64,000 nucleotides of DNA from Shewanella litoralis (GCF_009828585.1 NZ_WSRZ01000019.1:47410-111409); one strand, 5' to 3'. Shown: positions 37,381-48,004, counted from the stretch's first letter. The notes: generated from the sequence alone by a model not told the origin. A program made the numbers and translations.

Positions 37381-37935
37381 TTGGACGCGTTCCTCACTTC
37401 AACCTTTTCTGTTGCAATTGCTGAAATCGGCGATAAAACTCAATTATTGGCGTTGTTATTAGCGATTCGTTTTAGCAATAAAACGGCCATCATCAGTGCC
37501 ATTTTATTCGCCACCTTAATTAATCATTTTATAGCTGCGTATTTAGGGCAATGGGCGATAGGCTGGCTTGATCCTCAATGGTCACGTTACCTTATTGCCG
37601 CGAGCTTTTTTGCCATTGCATTATGGGTATTAATTCCAGATAAAATCGACGATGATGATAATCGTTTTTATAAACTCGGGGCTTTTGGCGCGACGTTTAT
37701 TTTGTTCTTTATTGCCGAAATAGGTGATAAAACACAAATTGCTACCGTGGTGCTCGCGGCAAAGTATCAATCGCTGACCTGGGTGGTTATTGGCACTACG
37801 TTAGGCATGCTCATTGCCAATGTGCCAGTGGTGTTAGCGGGGCACTTTAGTGCGAACAAGTTACCTATGGCACTCATTCACCGAGGTTGTGCGCTGATTT
37901 TTGCACTGCTTGGTGTGGCCACACTCATGTGGTAA
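37381..37935 (+). CDS. Gdt1/UPF0016 manganese exporter, MneA-like
   Basis: 184 aa from the TTG at 37381 (ribosome site AGGA 8 nt upstream); a TTG at 37354 would put the start inside the expression-platform hairpin. Six TM helices, with the family motif E-x-G-D-K-T twice (AEIGDKTQLLALL near 12-24 and AEIGDKTQIATVV near 115-127). The family (TMEM165/Gdt1, Vibrio MneA) exports Mn2+. The upstream Mn riboswitch strongly supports that substrate. Confidence 0.9.
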   Translation: MDAFLTSTFSVAIAEIGDKTQLLALLLAIRFSNKTAIISAILFATLINHFIAAYLGQWAIGWLDPQWSRYLIAASFFAIALWVLIPDKIDDDDNRFYKLGAFGATFILFFIAEIGDKTQIATVVLAAKYQSLTWVVIGTTLGMLIANVPVVLAGHFSANKLPMALIHRGCALIFALLGVATLMW

Positions 37936-37936
37936 T

Positions 37937-38022
37937 AGAGAATAACTATTCATTCAGTCATTCGCCTTGTTTAAGCCCTTTTAAATTCTCGCTAAGAGAT
38001 CACTTACTAACGCGAAATGGTA
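37937..38022 (-). repeat. Truncated MITE copy upstream of the MFS gene
   Basis: About 86 bp nearly identical to the left end of the MITE at 50151 in reverse orientation (shared blocks ATTCATTCAGTCATTCGCC, TTTAAGCCCTTTTAAATTC and TTACTAACGCG). It starts 2 bp after the mneA-like stop and ends with ATGGTA 10 bp before the MFS start. The other end of the element is missing. Confidence 0.85.
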
Positions 38023-38031
38023 TAAAGAGGG

Positions 38032-39441
38032 ATGATGATCAAAAGCCAAATTCTTGATAACAAGACTGCCCGATCCTTGCCTTGGGTGGTGGCGATTGCA
38101 TTTTTTATGCAATCGTTAGATGGCACCATTTTAAATACCGCTTTGCCTAGAATGGCCAACGACTTAAACGAAGATCCTCTGCGCATGCAAGGCGTTATTA
38201 TTGCCTACATGCTTACCGTTGCGTTATTGATCCCAGCATCAGGCTGGATAGCCGATCGTTTTGGCACCAAAAAGATTTTTTTCAGCGCGATTGTATTATT
38301 TAGTTTTGGATCGTTACTGTGCGCATTATCAAATTCACTTGATATGTTGATAGGTGCGCGGGTGGTGCAAGGGCTCGGCGGCGCATTGATGTTTCCTGTC
38401 GGGCGATTGGTGATACTGAGGGCTTATCCGCGATCAGAGTTGGTGCGGATTATGGGGTTTATTACTATCCCAGGATTACTCGGCCCATTAATAGGCCCAG
38501 CAATGGGCGGCTGGATGGTGCAATACTTAACCTGGCATTGGATATTTTTAATTAACCTGCCGGTAGGGCTCATTGGTTGTTATGCCGCGCTCAAGTTTAT
38601 TCCCGACTTACGTGGAAAACAAAAAACACGCTTTGATAGTGTAGGTTTTTTGTTGTTTGGTAGTGCAATGTTGTTGATTACCATTGCGATGGAAGGATTG
38701 GGCGAACTGCATTTACCCCACTTACGAGTCATGTTGCTGTTATTTGCAGGCATGGCATGCTTGATAGCGTATTGGTTACGAGCTGGCCGCATTGCAAAGC
38801 CACTATTTTCACCCTCATTATTCAAAACTAACACTTTTTCCATTGGTATTTTTGGGAACCTTTTTGCCCGTTTGGGGAGCGGTGCTTTGCCATTTTTAGT
38901 GCCGTTATTATTACAAATCGCATTAGGCTATTCTCCCTCTCAAGCGGGTATGAGCATGTTACCGTTGGCCGCAGCAGCAATGCTCGCTAAGTGGTTGGCT
39001 CGTCCAATCATCGAACGTTTTGGTTTTCGTATTGTATTAACCGTGAATACTTTGGCCCTGGGATTGATGTTGGCCAGTATGGGATTAGTCAACGAACAAA
39101 CACCTTACTGGTTTATGTTGTGCATGTTGGCGGTTCTGGGGGCAATTAATTCATTGCAATTTACGGCCATGAATACCGTGACACTGATAGATTTAGATGA
39201 TGAAAGTGCCAGTAGCGGTAACAGTCTATTGTCTGTGGTTGCTCAGTTAGCATTAAGTCTAGGCGTGGCCTGTGCGGGTGCATTGTTGGGTGGTTTTAGT
39301 GCGGGTGTCAGTAGCGGCAGTCAGGCAGAGGTGTTAAGTGCATTTCAATTAACCTTCGTTACCGTAGGCATCATGACGATGTTTGCAGCGGCGATTTTTT
39401 CACTGCTGCCTAAAGAGGTTGGTAATACCATTGCGCATTAA
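38032..39441 (+). CDS. MFS multidrug efflux protein, DHA2 family (HsrA/MdtD-like)
   Basis: 469 aa, 13-14 TM helices. AIAFFMQSLDGTILNTALPR at the N-terminus and SGWIADRFGTKKIF (motif A) closely follow E. coli HsrA/MdtD. Proton-driven export across the inner membrane; the substrate is not predictable. Ribosome site AGAGGG favours the ATG at 38035 over 38032. The gene is bracketed by two direct copies of a MITE end (37937-38022 and 39443-39482). Confidence 0.88.
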   Translation: MMIKSQILDNKTARSLPWVVAIAFFMQSLDGTILNTALPRMANDLNEDPLRMQGVIIAYMLTVALLIPASGWIADRFGTKKIFFSAIVLFSFGSLLCALSNSLDMLIGARVVQGLGGALMFPVGRLVILRAYPRSELVRIMGFITIPGLLGPLIGPAMGGWMVQYLTWHWIFLINLPVGLIGCYAALKFIPDLRGKQKTRFDSVGFLLFGSAMLLITIAMEGLGELHLPHLRVMLLLFAGMACLIAYWLRAGRIAKPLFSPSLFKTNTFSIGIFGNLFARLGSGALPFLVPLLLQIALGYSPSQAGMSMLPLAAAAMLAKWLARPIIERFGFRIVLTVNTLALGLMLASMGLVNEQTPYWFMLCMLAVLGAINSLQFTAMNTVTLIDLDDESASSGNSLLSVVAQLALSLGVACAGALLGGFSAGVSSGSQAEVLSAFQLTFVTVGIMTMFAAAIFSLLPKEVGNTIAH

Positions 39442-39442
39442 T

Positions 39443-39482
39443 AATTCTCGCTGAGAGATCACTTACTAACGCGCAATAGTAT
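39443..39482 (-). repeat. Short MITE-end copy after the MFS gene
   Basis: About 40 bp (AATTCTCGCTGAGAGATCAC followed by TTACTAACGCG and ATAGTA) matching the terminal inverted repeat of the MITE at 50151, in the same orientation as the copy at 37937. It begins 2 bp after the MFS stop. Confidence 0.8.
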
Positions 39483-39602
39483 AACCCATCCAGAAAATAG
39501 GATACTTAACTCAAATTTGTGCACTAAGGCACACTCCAGTTGGCTTGGTTGGTTAAAATATAAACATCAGTCTCGGTTTTTTATATCACTAAGGAGTGGG
39601 GT

Positions 39603-39983
39603 ATGAGTATTAAAAAACACGGTTTATCGATTGGTATTAATCGTATTGAGAATGTTTTCTTTGTGACACTTAAAGCGGTGGGAACCTTAACCCATGAAGA
39701 CTATCTGGTGATTACGCCAATGCTTGAAGGTGCACTAAGTCAGGTGGACCAACCTAAAATTAGTTTGTTATTGGATGCTACTGAACTTGAGGGCTGGGAT
39801 TTACGTGCCGCCTGGGATGATTTAAAGCTGGGATTAAAGCATGGGTCTGAATTTGAGCGCGTTGCTATTTGGGGTAATAAAGCCTGGCAAGAATGGGCGG
39901 CTAAAATGGGTAGTTGGTTTATTTCAGGTGAAATGAAGTATTTTGAAGACCAACATGACGCACTTAAATGGTTACGCTATTAA
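39603..39983 (+). CDS. SpoIIAA-like (STAS-related) protein
   Basis: 126 aa. Pattern LSIGINRIENVFFVTLKAVG, LTHEDYLVITPML, then DATELEGWDLRAAWDDLKLG and RVAIWGNKAWQEW, typical of the SpoIIAA-like family (PF11964). Cytoplasmic. Proposed lipid- or partner-binding STAS fold; exact role unknown. Ribosome site AAGGAGTGGGGT is strong. Confidence 0.85.
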   Translation: MSIKKHGLSIGINRIENVFFVTLKAVGTLTHEDYLVITPMLEGALSQVDQPKISLLLDATELEGWDLRAAWDDLKLGLKHGSEFERVAIWGNKAWQEWAAKMGSWFISGEMKYFEDQHDALKWLRY

Positions 39984-40003
39984 ATATGAGTGGCCTTAAA
40001 AAT

Positions 40004-40036
40004 AAAAACCTAGCGTGAATTGCTAGGTTTTTTTAT
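40004..40036. terminator. Bidirectional terminator between SpoIIAA-like and YjfB-like genes
   Basis: AAACCTAGC / GCTAGGTTT stem with A5 before and T7 after, placed between convergent genes. Confidence 0.87.
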
Positions 40037-40047
40037 GCATCATGTTT

Positions 40048-40239
40048 CTATGCCGTAGTGTTAATATTATGACCGCTATTGCCCTGTGGCGGCGCGACTG
40101 GCGCGGCGGCTTCAATCAACTGCAGTGCCATTTGGCCTTCTGCTTCTTGCTGGTCTTTCGCCATTACAGCGACTTTTAAACTGTTACCAGAATCAATCGT
40201 TGTTGGCATTGATGATGGTGCATTCACACTGATTGACAT
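40048..40239 (-). CDS. Small YjfB-like putative motility protein
   Basis: 63 aa. ATG at 40239 behind GAGGATAAAGC. The core LKVAVMAKDQQEAEGQMALQ and LIEAA resembles the short helical YjfB family found near motility genes, but no flagellar gene is in this window apart from a chemoreceptor 3 kb away. Cytoplasmic or secreted status unclear. Function unknown. Confidence 0.6.
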   Translation of the reverse strand: MSISVNAPSSMPTTIDSGNSLKVAVMAKDQQEAEGQMALQLIEAAAPVAPPQGNSGHNINTTA

Positions 40240-40444
40240 GCTTTATCCTCAGTTTTAAGTGGGTAAAAGTATATCGGCATAGCAGGGCTAAACTTGAGCG
40301 ATAAATCATTTTATTAATGGTGATGAGTTAATACATTGCGCGCAATTAATGTGTGATATAATCGAAAATTAGTAAGATCTCCAGTCGGATTTGCACGGAT
40401 ATACCAAGGTAAATCGAATATTATTTGTGAGCAGAGTAAAGCCT

Positions 40445-40924
40445 ATGTCTATTAAAAATGCCCCCGAGCAAGCGGTTAATCCTTTAGCACTTGAAAACCA
40501 AGTGTGTTTCTCATTATACAGTGCCACCAATGCGATGATCCGTGCGTATAGACCTTTACTCGACGAGTTGTCGCTAACCTATCCGCAATACCTTGTCATG
40601 ATGGTGCTTTGGAAAGAACCTGGCATTAGTGTAAAAACCTTGGGTGAAAAGCTCCATCTTGATTCAGGTACATTAACGCCGCTACTTAAGCGCCTTGAGG
40701 CTAAAGAGTTAGTTAGCCGTGGCCGCAGTGAATTAGATGAACGAGTGCGGGTGTTGCACGTTACCGAAGCGGGACGTGAGTTGCATCAACAAGCGTTAAC
40801 GGTTCCAGAGCAAATGCGCTGCAAAGTGGGCGGAACGCTAGAAGATTTAGCTCAACTTAAACAATTGTGTGATCAGGCATTTGCCATGCTGAATTCGGGC
40901 GAGGCAACAAGCTGTGAAATGTGA
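40445..40924 (+). CDS. ohrR: Organic-peroxide-sensing MarR-family repressor OhrR
   Basis: 159 aa from the ATG at 40445. An upstream extension to 40391 is possible, but OhrR proteins begin close to the sensor Cys. Reactive Cys21 in [12 protein letters not shown] and a second Cys126 in [10 protein letters not shown] give the two-Cys layout of Xanthomonas-type OhrR (C22/C127). Winged HTH in the middle ([20 protein letters not shown]). The target gene ohr is not adjacent, unlike in most genomes; instead the stop overlaps rlmC. Confidence 0.88.
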   Translation: MSIKNAPEQAVNPLALENQVCFSLYSATNAMIRAYRPLLDELSLTYPQYLVMMVLWKEPGISVKTLGEKLHLDSGTLTPLLKRLEAKELVSRGRSELDERVRVLHVTEAGRELHQQALTVPEQMRCKVGGTLEDLAQLKQLCDQAFAMLNSGEATSCEM

Positions 40925-42047
40925 ATATTTTCAGCGCGGTGATTGTTTATCATGTCGCAATATTTTGCAGCCGATGACACAGCAAATTGACACTAAGCAA
41001 CAGCAACTCCTTGAATTATTTAGCGAGCTAAGCGTAGCAAAATGGCTGCCTCCGGTAGTAAGTGCCGAGTCTGGTTTTCGTAATAAGGCAAAAATGGTGG
41101 TGTTAGGCGCTGCGCATCAACCCATTTTAGGTTTGGTTAATCCACAGGGTGAGGCTGTTAGTTTATGTGATTGCAGCTTGTACCCGCATGATATGCAAAT
41201 TCTTCTGCATCGTTTACAGCGTTTTGTACAGCAAGCTGGGTTACCGCCTTATCGAGTGGATAAAGCCAAAGGTGAACTGAAATACATTTTACTGACACGT
41301 AGCCAAAAGCACGGCCAATTTATGTTGCGCTTTGTGCTGCGTAGTGAACAAGCCATTGCTCGGATTGAGCGAGAATTACCGCAACTATTACACGAGTTTC
41401 CAGCGATAGCATTAGTGTCGGTGAATATTCAACCTGTGCACATGGCGATATTAGAAGGTGAGCAAGAAATCTTTTTAACTGAGGCCACTCGTTTAGAAGA
41501 GCAATTTAATCATGTGCCGCTGTTTATTCGTCCTAAAAGCTTTTTTCAAACCAACCCAGAGGTGGCGGCCAAGTTATATCAAACTGCCCGCGAGTGGGTG
41601 GCTGAATTTAACCCTAGCTACATTTGGGATTTGTTTTGTGGAGTGGGTGGCTTTGGCCTGCATTGTGCCGACAAACACATTCGTTTAACGGGTATTGAAA
41701 TTGAAGCTGAAGCGATTGAATGCGCCAAACTATCAGCTGAAAAGCTTGGGCTAACCCATGTTGATTTCAGTGCGTTAGATTCCACTCAGTTTGCTCAAGG
41801 GCAGGCTACCCAAGACAAGCCCGATTTAATTATCGTCAATCCTCCAAGACGTGGTTTAGGCGAAGCGTTGTGCCGTTCATTAACTCTGTTTGCGCCTAAA
41901 GCGATAGTGTATTCGAGCTGTAATCCTCACACATTAGTTAAAGATTTAGCCAATATTGAGGGTTACCATATTACTAAAGTACAGTTGTTTGATATGTTTC
42001 CGCATACTGATCATTTTGAAGTGTTAGTCATGTTAGAAAAACAGTAA
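40914..42047 (+). CDS. rlmC: 23S rRNA (uracil-747-C5)-methyltransferase RlmC
   Basis: 377 aa, GTG start at 40914, overlapping ohrR by 11 bp. N-terminal Fe-S cluster cysteines (C-x5-CLSC, with DCSLYP further on). SAM site [22 protein letters not shown], and the catalytic Cys in VYSSCNPHT. Very close to E. coli RlmC (RumB) along its length. Translational coupling to a peroxide repressor is odd but probably only positional. Confidence 0.95.
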   Translation: MKCEYFQRGDCLSCRNILQPMTQQIDTKQQQLLELFSELSVAKWLPPVVSAESGFRNKAKMVVLGAAHQPILGLVNPQGEAVSLCDCSLYPHDMQILLHRLQRFVQQAGLPPYRVDKAKGELKYILLTRSQKHGQFMLRFVLRSEQAIARIERELPQLLHEFPAIALVSVNIQPVHMAILEGEQEIFLTEATRLEEQFNHVPLFIRPKSFFQTNPEVAAKLYQTAREWVAEFNPSYIWDLFCGVGGFGLHCADKHIRLTGIEIEAEAIECAKLSAEKLGLTHVDFSALDSTQFAQGQATQDKPDLIIVNPPRRGLGEALCRSLTLFAPKAIVYSSCNPHTLVKDLANIEGYHITKVQLFDMFPHTDHFEVLVMLEKQ

Positions 42048-42124
42048 GTTAACCGTAGTGTGGTCATGAAATTGTCATTTTTATGTCATAAAATGATGAT
42101 TAAACATAAAAAGGATCTCGGGCG

Positions 42125-43276
42125 ATGTGGCAAATCTTCAGTCGTTTTTTAGCATTAGGCTTAATCAGTTTTGGCGGTCCTGCGGCCCATATTGGTTATT
42201 TTAGAAAAGCATTTGTTGATGATTTACAATGGCTTGATGGCAAGCAATACGCCAGTTTTGTTGCCTTAAGTCAATTTATGCCAGGTCCGGGCTCAAGCCA
42301 GGTTGGTTTTGCCATTGGTTACCACAAAGGTGGTTTGTTAGGTGGTCTCGCGGCATTTTTAGGCTTTACGTTACCGTCATTTCTATTATTGTTTTTGTTT
42401 GCAGTAACCAGTGCGCAGTGGCTAGAAATCACCGCAGTACAGGGCATGATCCACGGGTTAAAACTGTTAGCTGTCGTGGTGGTTGCCGATGCGACATTGT
42501 CCATGTTTAGCCAATTTTGTCAGCGTAAAACCGCCAAGGTGCTAATGGCTGCCACTGCGGTGGCCATTATCTTAATGCCGTCAATGCTAATGCAAATTGC
42601 AGTGCTAGTGATTGCTGCAATCATTGGCGTGGTATTACTGACCCGTGGTGAAAATATTACTCCCGAAAATCCCCCTATCGAACTTGATTATCGTTGGCTG
42701 GCGTTGTTTATTTTGTGTTTAGTCAGTTCACTTTATTTTATGGGGAAGGATGACAGTGTAGGGCAAATTTTTGCCCAGTTTTTTCAAGTCGGGAGTTTAG
42801 TGTTTGGTGGCGGTCATGTGGTGCTGCCATTACTTGAAGCCAGTGTGGGTGACTACATCACTCCCGACCGCTTTTTAACCGGTTATGCACTTGCGCAAGC
42901 CATACCTGGGCCAATGTTTACCCTTGCCACCTTTTTAGGGGCCGATTTATGGCTAGAATCTCCGATTTTAGGCGCCGTAGTCGCCACCTTAGCGATATTT
43001 TTACCGGGTTTTTTACTGATGTTAGTCGGCTTAAAAAGTTGGCATACCATTAGTCAGCGCCCCAATATTGCCGGCGCATTAGCAGGCGTTAATGCTGCTG
43101 TTGTCGGTTTACTGCTAGCGGCGCTTTATCAGCCGGTATTTACCAGCGCTGTCATCATGCCGCTTGATATGGCACTCGTCATCATTGGATTTAGTATTTT
43201 AAAAGTATTTAAGCCGGGCATTGTATGGTTGGTCGTGGGCTTTGCCGCAATAGGCGCATTATTAACGCTGATCTAA
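42125..43276 (+). CDS. chrA: Chromate transporter, CHR family (ChrA)
   Basis: 383 aa, two homologous CHR domains (about 1-180 and 205-383). N-terminal FGGPAAHIGYFRKAF and the second-domain counterpart FGGGHVVLPLLE; PGP motifs (MPGPGSSQVG, IPGPMFTLATF) in each half. Long-chain bidomain ChrA proteins export chromate or take part in sulfate-like anion exchange. It stands alone with no chrB regulator. Confidence 0.92.
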   Translation: MWQIFSRFLALGLISFGGPAAHIGYFRKAFVDDLQWLDGKQYASFVALSQFMPGPGSSQVGFAIGYHKGGLLGGLAAFLGFTLPSFLLLFLFAVTSAQWLEITAVQGMIHGLKLLAVVVVADATLSMFSQFCQRKTAKVLMAATAVAIILMPSMLMQIAVLVIAAIIGVVLLTRGENITPENPPIELDYRWLALFILCLVSSLYFMGKDDSVGQIFAQFFQVGSLVFGGGHVVLPLLEASVGDYITPDRFLTGYALAQAIPGPMFTLATFLGADLWLESPILGAVVATLAIFLPGFLLMLVGLKSWHTISQRPNIAGALAGVNAAVVGLLLAALYQPVFTSAVIMPLDMALVIIGFSILKVFKPGIVWLVVGFAAIGALLTLI

Positions 43277-43394
43277 ATTCAACTTTCATCTTGCTTATTT
43301 TTGCGACATGTTTCACTTTATTCAGGTGCAAAGTTTGGTTACAAGCTGTAAACATCTATACTGAATAGATTATTACAACAAAAGGCTGTCAACT

Positions 43395-45059
43395 ATGCTG
43401 AAATCCTCCCTCCGCAATAAGCTTTTGGGATTATCTCTAATTCCATTATCATTAATTTTAGCCGTTTTATTGAGTCTGTTTTATGTTAACGAAGGCACAT
43501 CGTTAGAGCACGATATTGCTCAGTTTCGGGGTGAGCTAGTTTCAGAGAGAAAAAATCAACTTGCAGAAGCTACTGAAATTGCACGAGGTGTTGTTGAATA
43601 TCAGTTATCGCTGGGCAGCAGCGGTGATGTAAAACAGGCCTTACGTGATTTACGCTTTGGTAGTGCAGGATACTTTTACATCTATGACACTGCGGGTGTA
43701 AACATTTTCCATGCAACCATGCCTGAGTTAGAAGGGCAAAACAAAATTGATATGACAGATCCTAATGGTACTAAAGTTATCGTTGGGTTATTAAATGCCG
43801 CTAAGTCTGGAGATGGTATATTTTCTTACTTTTATAAAAAACCGGGCACGGAACAATTAATTGATAAAATCGGCTACGCCGTGATGGTGCCAAATACCAA
43901 CTGGATGTTAGGTACTGGTGCATATATTGATGATATTGAAGAGTCCATCGCCAAATTTCGTGATGAAAAAACTGAGCGAATGAATAATAAAACGGTCATG
44001 TTTTTATTAATGGCGCTTGGACTAACCGGTATAACGGCATTTGTGGTGGTGTGGATGGCTCATAAACTGGTTGTGCCTATCCAGAATATGGCCAACTCAC
44101 TAAACGATATTGCCAAAGGTGAAGGCGACTTAACCAAACGATTAGATGTGACGAGCGAAGATGAAATAGGCCAATTAGGCAGTGCGTTTAATTTATTTGT
44201 CGATAAGCTGCAAACGATTATTGGTGATGTAGCGAGTGCGACAGACAGAGTTAAACATGGTGCGCAAAGCATTAGTGGTCAAACTGTTTCAATGACCGAG
44301 CAGCTCTATAGTCATAATAATGAAATTGACCAAATCGTGACCGCCATTACAGAGATGTCTGCAACGGCAAATGATGTGGCGCATAATACCAGCATGGTTG
44401 CAGACGCCACGCATACTGCATCTGGCAACGTGACGAAAGCGCAAGAGTGTGTCGATACTTCATTAACAGAAGTGTCTAATTTAATGAAGCAAATCGATAA
44501 CGCAGCAGCAGATGTAAAATCGTTAAGTGAGCAATCGCAAAAAATTAACTCAGTATTGAGCGTGATTGGTGGTATTGCAGAGCAAACTAACTTACTGGCG
44601 TTAAACGCAGCCATTGAAGCGGCGCGTGCCGGTGAGCAAGGGCGTGGGTTTGCGGTTGTGGCCGATGAAGTCAGAAATCTCGCCAGCCGCACCCAAAGTA
44701 GCACAGTAGAAATTAACGACATGTTATCGCAATTGCATAAGTTAGTGACTAAAGCGGTGCAGACTATGCAAGAAAGCCAAACGAGTTGCTTAAGCTCGGT
44801 AGAGTCATCGCGGGCAATCTCAGAAAGCCTAGGTGCGGTAACATCATCTGTCACCAGCATTAGTGATATGAGCACCCAAATTGCGACCGCGGCGACTGAG
44901 CAAAGCTCTGTGACTGAAGAGATCCATCGCAACGTTAACTCAGTACAAGAAATTGTTAACTCGTTATTAGCTGCCAGCCAGGACGCGTCTGGTTTGAGCA
45001 AAGATGTGGCCAATGAGGGCCAAACACTTGCTAAGTTAGTCGGTCAGTTTAAGGTGTAA
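43395..45059 (+). CDS. Methyl-accepting chemotaxis protein with single Cache domain
   Basis: 554 aa. TM1 about 12-30, periplasmic sCache_2 (about 35-185; [20 protein letters not shown] and [12 protein letters not shown]), TM2 about 200-220, HAMP (about 222-276) and a signalling domain with the hairpin [19 protein letters not shown] near 395. sCache_2 receptors often sense short organic acids. The C-terminus has no CheR pentapeptide. It is monocistronic with its own terminator. Confidence 0.94.
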   Translation: MLKSSLRNKLLGLSLIPLSLILAVLLSLFYVNEGTSLEHDIAQFRGELVSERKNQLAEATEIARGVVEYQLSLGSSGDVKQALRDLRFGSAGYFYIYDTAGVNIFHATMPELEGQNKIDMTDPNGTKVIVGLLNAAKSGDGIFSYFYKKPGTEQLIDKIGYAVMVPNTNWMLGTGAYIDDIEESIAKFRDEKTERMNNKTVMFLLMALGLTGITAFVVVWMAHKLVVPIQNMANSLNDIAKGEGDLTKRLDVTSEDEIGQLGSAFNLFVDKLQTIIGDVASATDRVKHGAQSISGQTVSMTEQLYSHNNEIDQIVTAITEMSATANDVAHNTSMVADATHTASGNVTKAQECVDTSLTEVSNLMKQIDNAAADVKSLSEQSQKINSVLSVIGGIAEQTNLLALNAAIEAARAGEQGRGFAVVADEVRNLASRTQSSTVEINDMLSQLHKLVTKAVQTMQESQTSCLSSVESSRAISESLGAVTSSVTSISDMSTQIATAATEQSSVTEEIHRNVNSVQEIVNSLLAASQDASGLSKDVANEGQTLAKLVGQFKV

Positions 45060-45088
45060 CTCGCCGCTTTACTTAGCGAAGAGTGTGT

Positions 45089-45120
45089 AAAAATGAACCC
45101 CAGGTGGGTTCATTTTTTAT
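45089..45120 (+). terminator. Terminator of the chemoreceptor gene
   Basis: AAATGAACCC / GGGTTCATTT stem (45091-45115) then T-rich. Confidence 0.87.
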
Positions 45121-45273
45121 GCTTAAATGGTTATGGAGCGTACGGCTGTTGTCCTGAAATTTATTCGGCATAAGTTTGTTAATAATCGCCCTTTCGGTCT
45201 AGGTTTAGCGCGTGTCATGGGGTAAAATGCGCCGTTGCACCTTTTGTTAACTGCTAATTTAAGTTGAATATTC

Positions 45274-46372
45274 ATGTTTGAAGTTAATCCGGTAAAATTC
45301 AAAATCAAAGAGCTCGCTGAACGTACTGAGTTACTTCGGGGGTATCTTTGACTACGCTGCTAAAAGTGAGCGTTTAGAAGAAGTCAGTCGAGAGCTGGAA
45401 AGTTCTGAAGTGTGGAACGTGCCTGAACGTGCTCAAGCACTGGGTAAAGAACGTGCCGCACTAGAAGCCGTTGTTAAAACCATTGATGATATGGATGCAG
45501 GCCTTGAAGATATCGAAGGATTGCTTGAGTTAGCCATCGAAGAAGATGACGAAGAAACCTTTAACGATGCCGCTGCTGAACTCAAAACATTAGATGCTCG
45601 TTTGGCTGATTTAGAGTTCCGTCGGATGTTTTCGGGTAAAAGTGACGCCTCAAATTGTTACTTGGATATTCAATCAGGTTCTGGCGGTACTGAAGCGCAA
45701 GATTGGGCCAACATGGTATTACGCATGTATTTGCGTTGGGGCGAAGCTCATGGCTACAGCCCTGAGTTAATGGAAGTCACCGACGGTGATGTTGCGGGTA
45801 TTAAAGGCGCAACCATTAAATTTAACGGCGAATATGCTTTTGGTTGGATGCGCACCGAAACGGGTGTACATCGCCTAGTACGTAAGTCGCCGTTTGACTC
45901 ATCGGGCAAACGTCATACGTCTTTTTGCTCGGTATTTGTTTACCCAGAAATTGACGACGACATTGAAATCGAGATCAATCCATCTGATTTACGTATTGAT
46001 ACCTACCGCGCCTCGGGAGCGGGTGGTCAGCACGTTAACAAAACGGATTCTGCGGTACGTATCACTCACTTGCCAACTAACACCGTTGTGCAATGTCAAA
46101 ACGACCGTTCGCAACATAAAAACCGTGACTCAGCTTATAAGCAATTAAAAGCGAAGTTGTACGAGTTAGAAATGCATAAACAAAATGCCGACAAACAAGC
46201 CGCTGAAGATGCTAAATCTGACATCGGTTGGGGCAGTCAAATTCGTTCATACGTATTAGACGATGCACGCATTAAAGATTTACGTACAGGGGTTGAGAAC
46301 CGCAATACTCAATCTGTGTTGGATGGTGATTTAGATAAGTTTATTGAAGCCAGCCTAAAATCAGGACTTTAG
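45274..46372 (+). CDS. prfB: Peptide chain release factor 2, with programmed +1 frameshift
   Basis: 365 aa after frameshifting, identical in length to E. coli RF2. ATG at 45274; codon 25 CTT (45346-45348) is followed by an in-frame TGA (45349-45351) and C. The internal Shine-Dalgarno-like CGGGGGTAT lies just upstream, so the classic site GGGGG-TAT-CTT-TGA-C is intact and the reading shifts to GAC. GGQ motif in [15 protein letters not shown] and the SPF anticodon-mimic (KSPFDSSG) are present. RF2 level feeds back on its own shift. lysS follows 63 bp on. Confidence 0.97.
45334..45352 (+). promoter_or_regulatory. prfB: prfB recoding site
   Basis: CTT-CGG-GGG-TAT-CTT-TGA-C: stimulatory SD-like element, slippery CTT and poorly terminating TGA-C. 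Confidence 0.95.
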
Positions 46373-46435
46373 TTTAATCAAATTAACTTTTTTCGTCATG
46401 CATCACAGTGTGGCGAGTAAACGCGAGAATATAAC

Positions 46436-47938
46436 ATGACCGAACACGTACAAGATGAAAACAAACTGATTGCAGAGCGTCGCGCTAAACTAGAACACAT
46501 CCGTACTAGCTGCCCTGCAAATGCTCACCCTAATACATGGCAACGTAGCCATAAAGCCGCTGAACTACAAGCGCAATATGGCGAGCAAACTAAAGAAGCC
46601 CTAGAAGAGTTAGGTTTTCAAACCAGTATTGCCGGTCGTATTATGGCTAAGCGTGGTCCGTTTTTAGTGATTCAAGACGTGTCTGGTCGCATTCAAGCCT
46701 ATGCTGGCAAGCCAGTACAAGGTGACTTAAAAGAGCGTTATCAAGGTCTAGATATCGGCGACATTATTGGTGTAAAAGGTCAGCTGCATTTATCAGGCAA
46801 AGGCGACTTATACGTCAACATGGAAGAGTACCAGTTACTGACTAAAGCGCTGCGTCCATTGCCAGAAAAATTCCACGGTTTAACCGACCAGGAAACCCGT
46901 TACCGTCAACGTTATGTCGATTTGATCGTAAACGAAGACTCGCGCAATGCCTTTATTATGCGCTCTAAAGTGGTTTCAGCGATTCGTAATTTCATGATCA
47001 AAAAAGAGTTCATGGAAGTTGAAACGCCAATGATGCACGTTATTCCTGGTGGTGCATCAGCACGTCCATTTGTTACGCATCACAACGCATTAGACATGGC
47101 AATGTACTTACGTATCGCGCCAGAGCTATACCTTAAGCGTTTAGTTGTGGGTGGTTTTGAGCGTGTGTTCGAAATTAACCGTAACTTCCGTAACGAAGGT
47201 TTGTCGCCACGTCATAACCCAGAATTCACCATGATGGAATTCTATATGGCGTACGCTGATTACAAAGATTTAATGGATCTAACTGAAGAAATGCTCAGTT
47301 CAATCGCCATTGAATTATTAGGCAGTGCACAAATGCCATACGGCGAGCACACCGTTGACTTTGGCGGTCCTTATGCACGTTTAAGCATGTTAGAAGCGAT
47401 TCAAAAGTACAACCCAGATAACGCTACCATTCAAGCAATGACCTACGAGCAAGTGAAAGACGTTGAGTTTATGCGTGATTTAGCATCGAGCCTAGGTATT
47501 AAGCTTGAAAAATTCTGGACTTGTGGTCAGCTACTAGAAGAAATCTTTGGTGAAACTGCAGAACCTAAGTTAATGCAACCTACGTTCATTACTGGCTACC
47601 CAGCAGACATTTCACCTCTTGCACGTCGTAACGACAACAACGATTTCATTACCGACCGTTTTGAGTTCTTTATCGGTGGTCGTGAAGTGGCTAACGGCTT
47701 TAGCGAGCTTAACGATGCAGAAGATCAAGACAACCGCTTTAAAGCGCAGGTTGATGCGAAAGATGCGGGCGATGACGAAGCGATGTTCTACGATGCAGAT
47801 TACATTACTGCACTTGAGCACGGCTTACCGCCAACAGCAGGTCAAGGTATTGGTATCGACCGTTTAGTGATGTTATTCACTAACACCCATACTATTCGTG
47901 ACGTGATTTTATTCCCAGCGATGCGCCCACAAGCGTAA
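46436..47938 (+). CDS. lysS: Lysyl-tRNA synthetase, class II
   Basis: 500 aa. OB-fold anticodon domain (about 55-150; [20 protein letters not shown]), class II motif 2 ([20 protein letters not shown] near 260) and motif 3 ([19 protein letters not shown] near 465). Charges tRNA-Lys. Downstream of prfB as in E. coli. Confidence 0.97.
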   Translation: MTEHVQDENKLIAERRAKLEHIRTSCPANAHPNTWQRSHKAAELQAQYGEQTKEALEELGFQTSIAGRIMAKRGPFLVIQDVSGRIQAYAGKPVQGDLKERYQGLDIGDIIGVKGQLHLSGKGDLYVNMEEYQLLTKALRPLPEKFHGLTDQETRYRQRYVDLIVNEDSRNAFIMRSKVVSAIRNFMIKKEFMEVETPMMHVIPGGASARPFVTHHNALDMAMYLRIAPELYLKRLVVGGFERVFEINRNFRNEGLSPRHNPEFTMMEFYMAYADYKDLMDLTEEMLSSIAIELLGSAQMPYGEHTVDFGGPYARLSMLEAIQKYNPDNATIQAMTYEQVKDVEFMRDLASSLGIKLEKFWTCGQLLEEIFGETAEPKLMQPTFITGYPADISPLARRNDNNDFITDRFEFFIGGREVANGFSELNDAEDQDNRFKAQVDAKDAGDDEAMFYDADYITALEHGLPPTAGQGIGIDRLVMLFTNTHTIRDVILFPAMRPQA

Positions 47939-47978
47939 TCGCCCATGTTGGCTTGGGCCAATATTGAGGAATAATAAA

Positions 47979-48004
47979 AAACCAGCCTGCGGGCTGGTTT
48001 TTGT
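47979..48004 (+). terminator. Terminator of lysS
   Basis: AAACCAGCC / GGCTGGTTT stem with A-run before and T-run after; possibly shared with the convergent Npsr gene. Confidence 0.87.

Noticed and set aside
44312-45013. 233-codon minus-strand frame opposite the chemoreceptor
   Set aside because: Antisense shadow of the repetitive signalling domain; no independent support.
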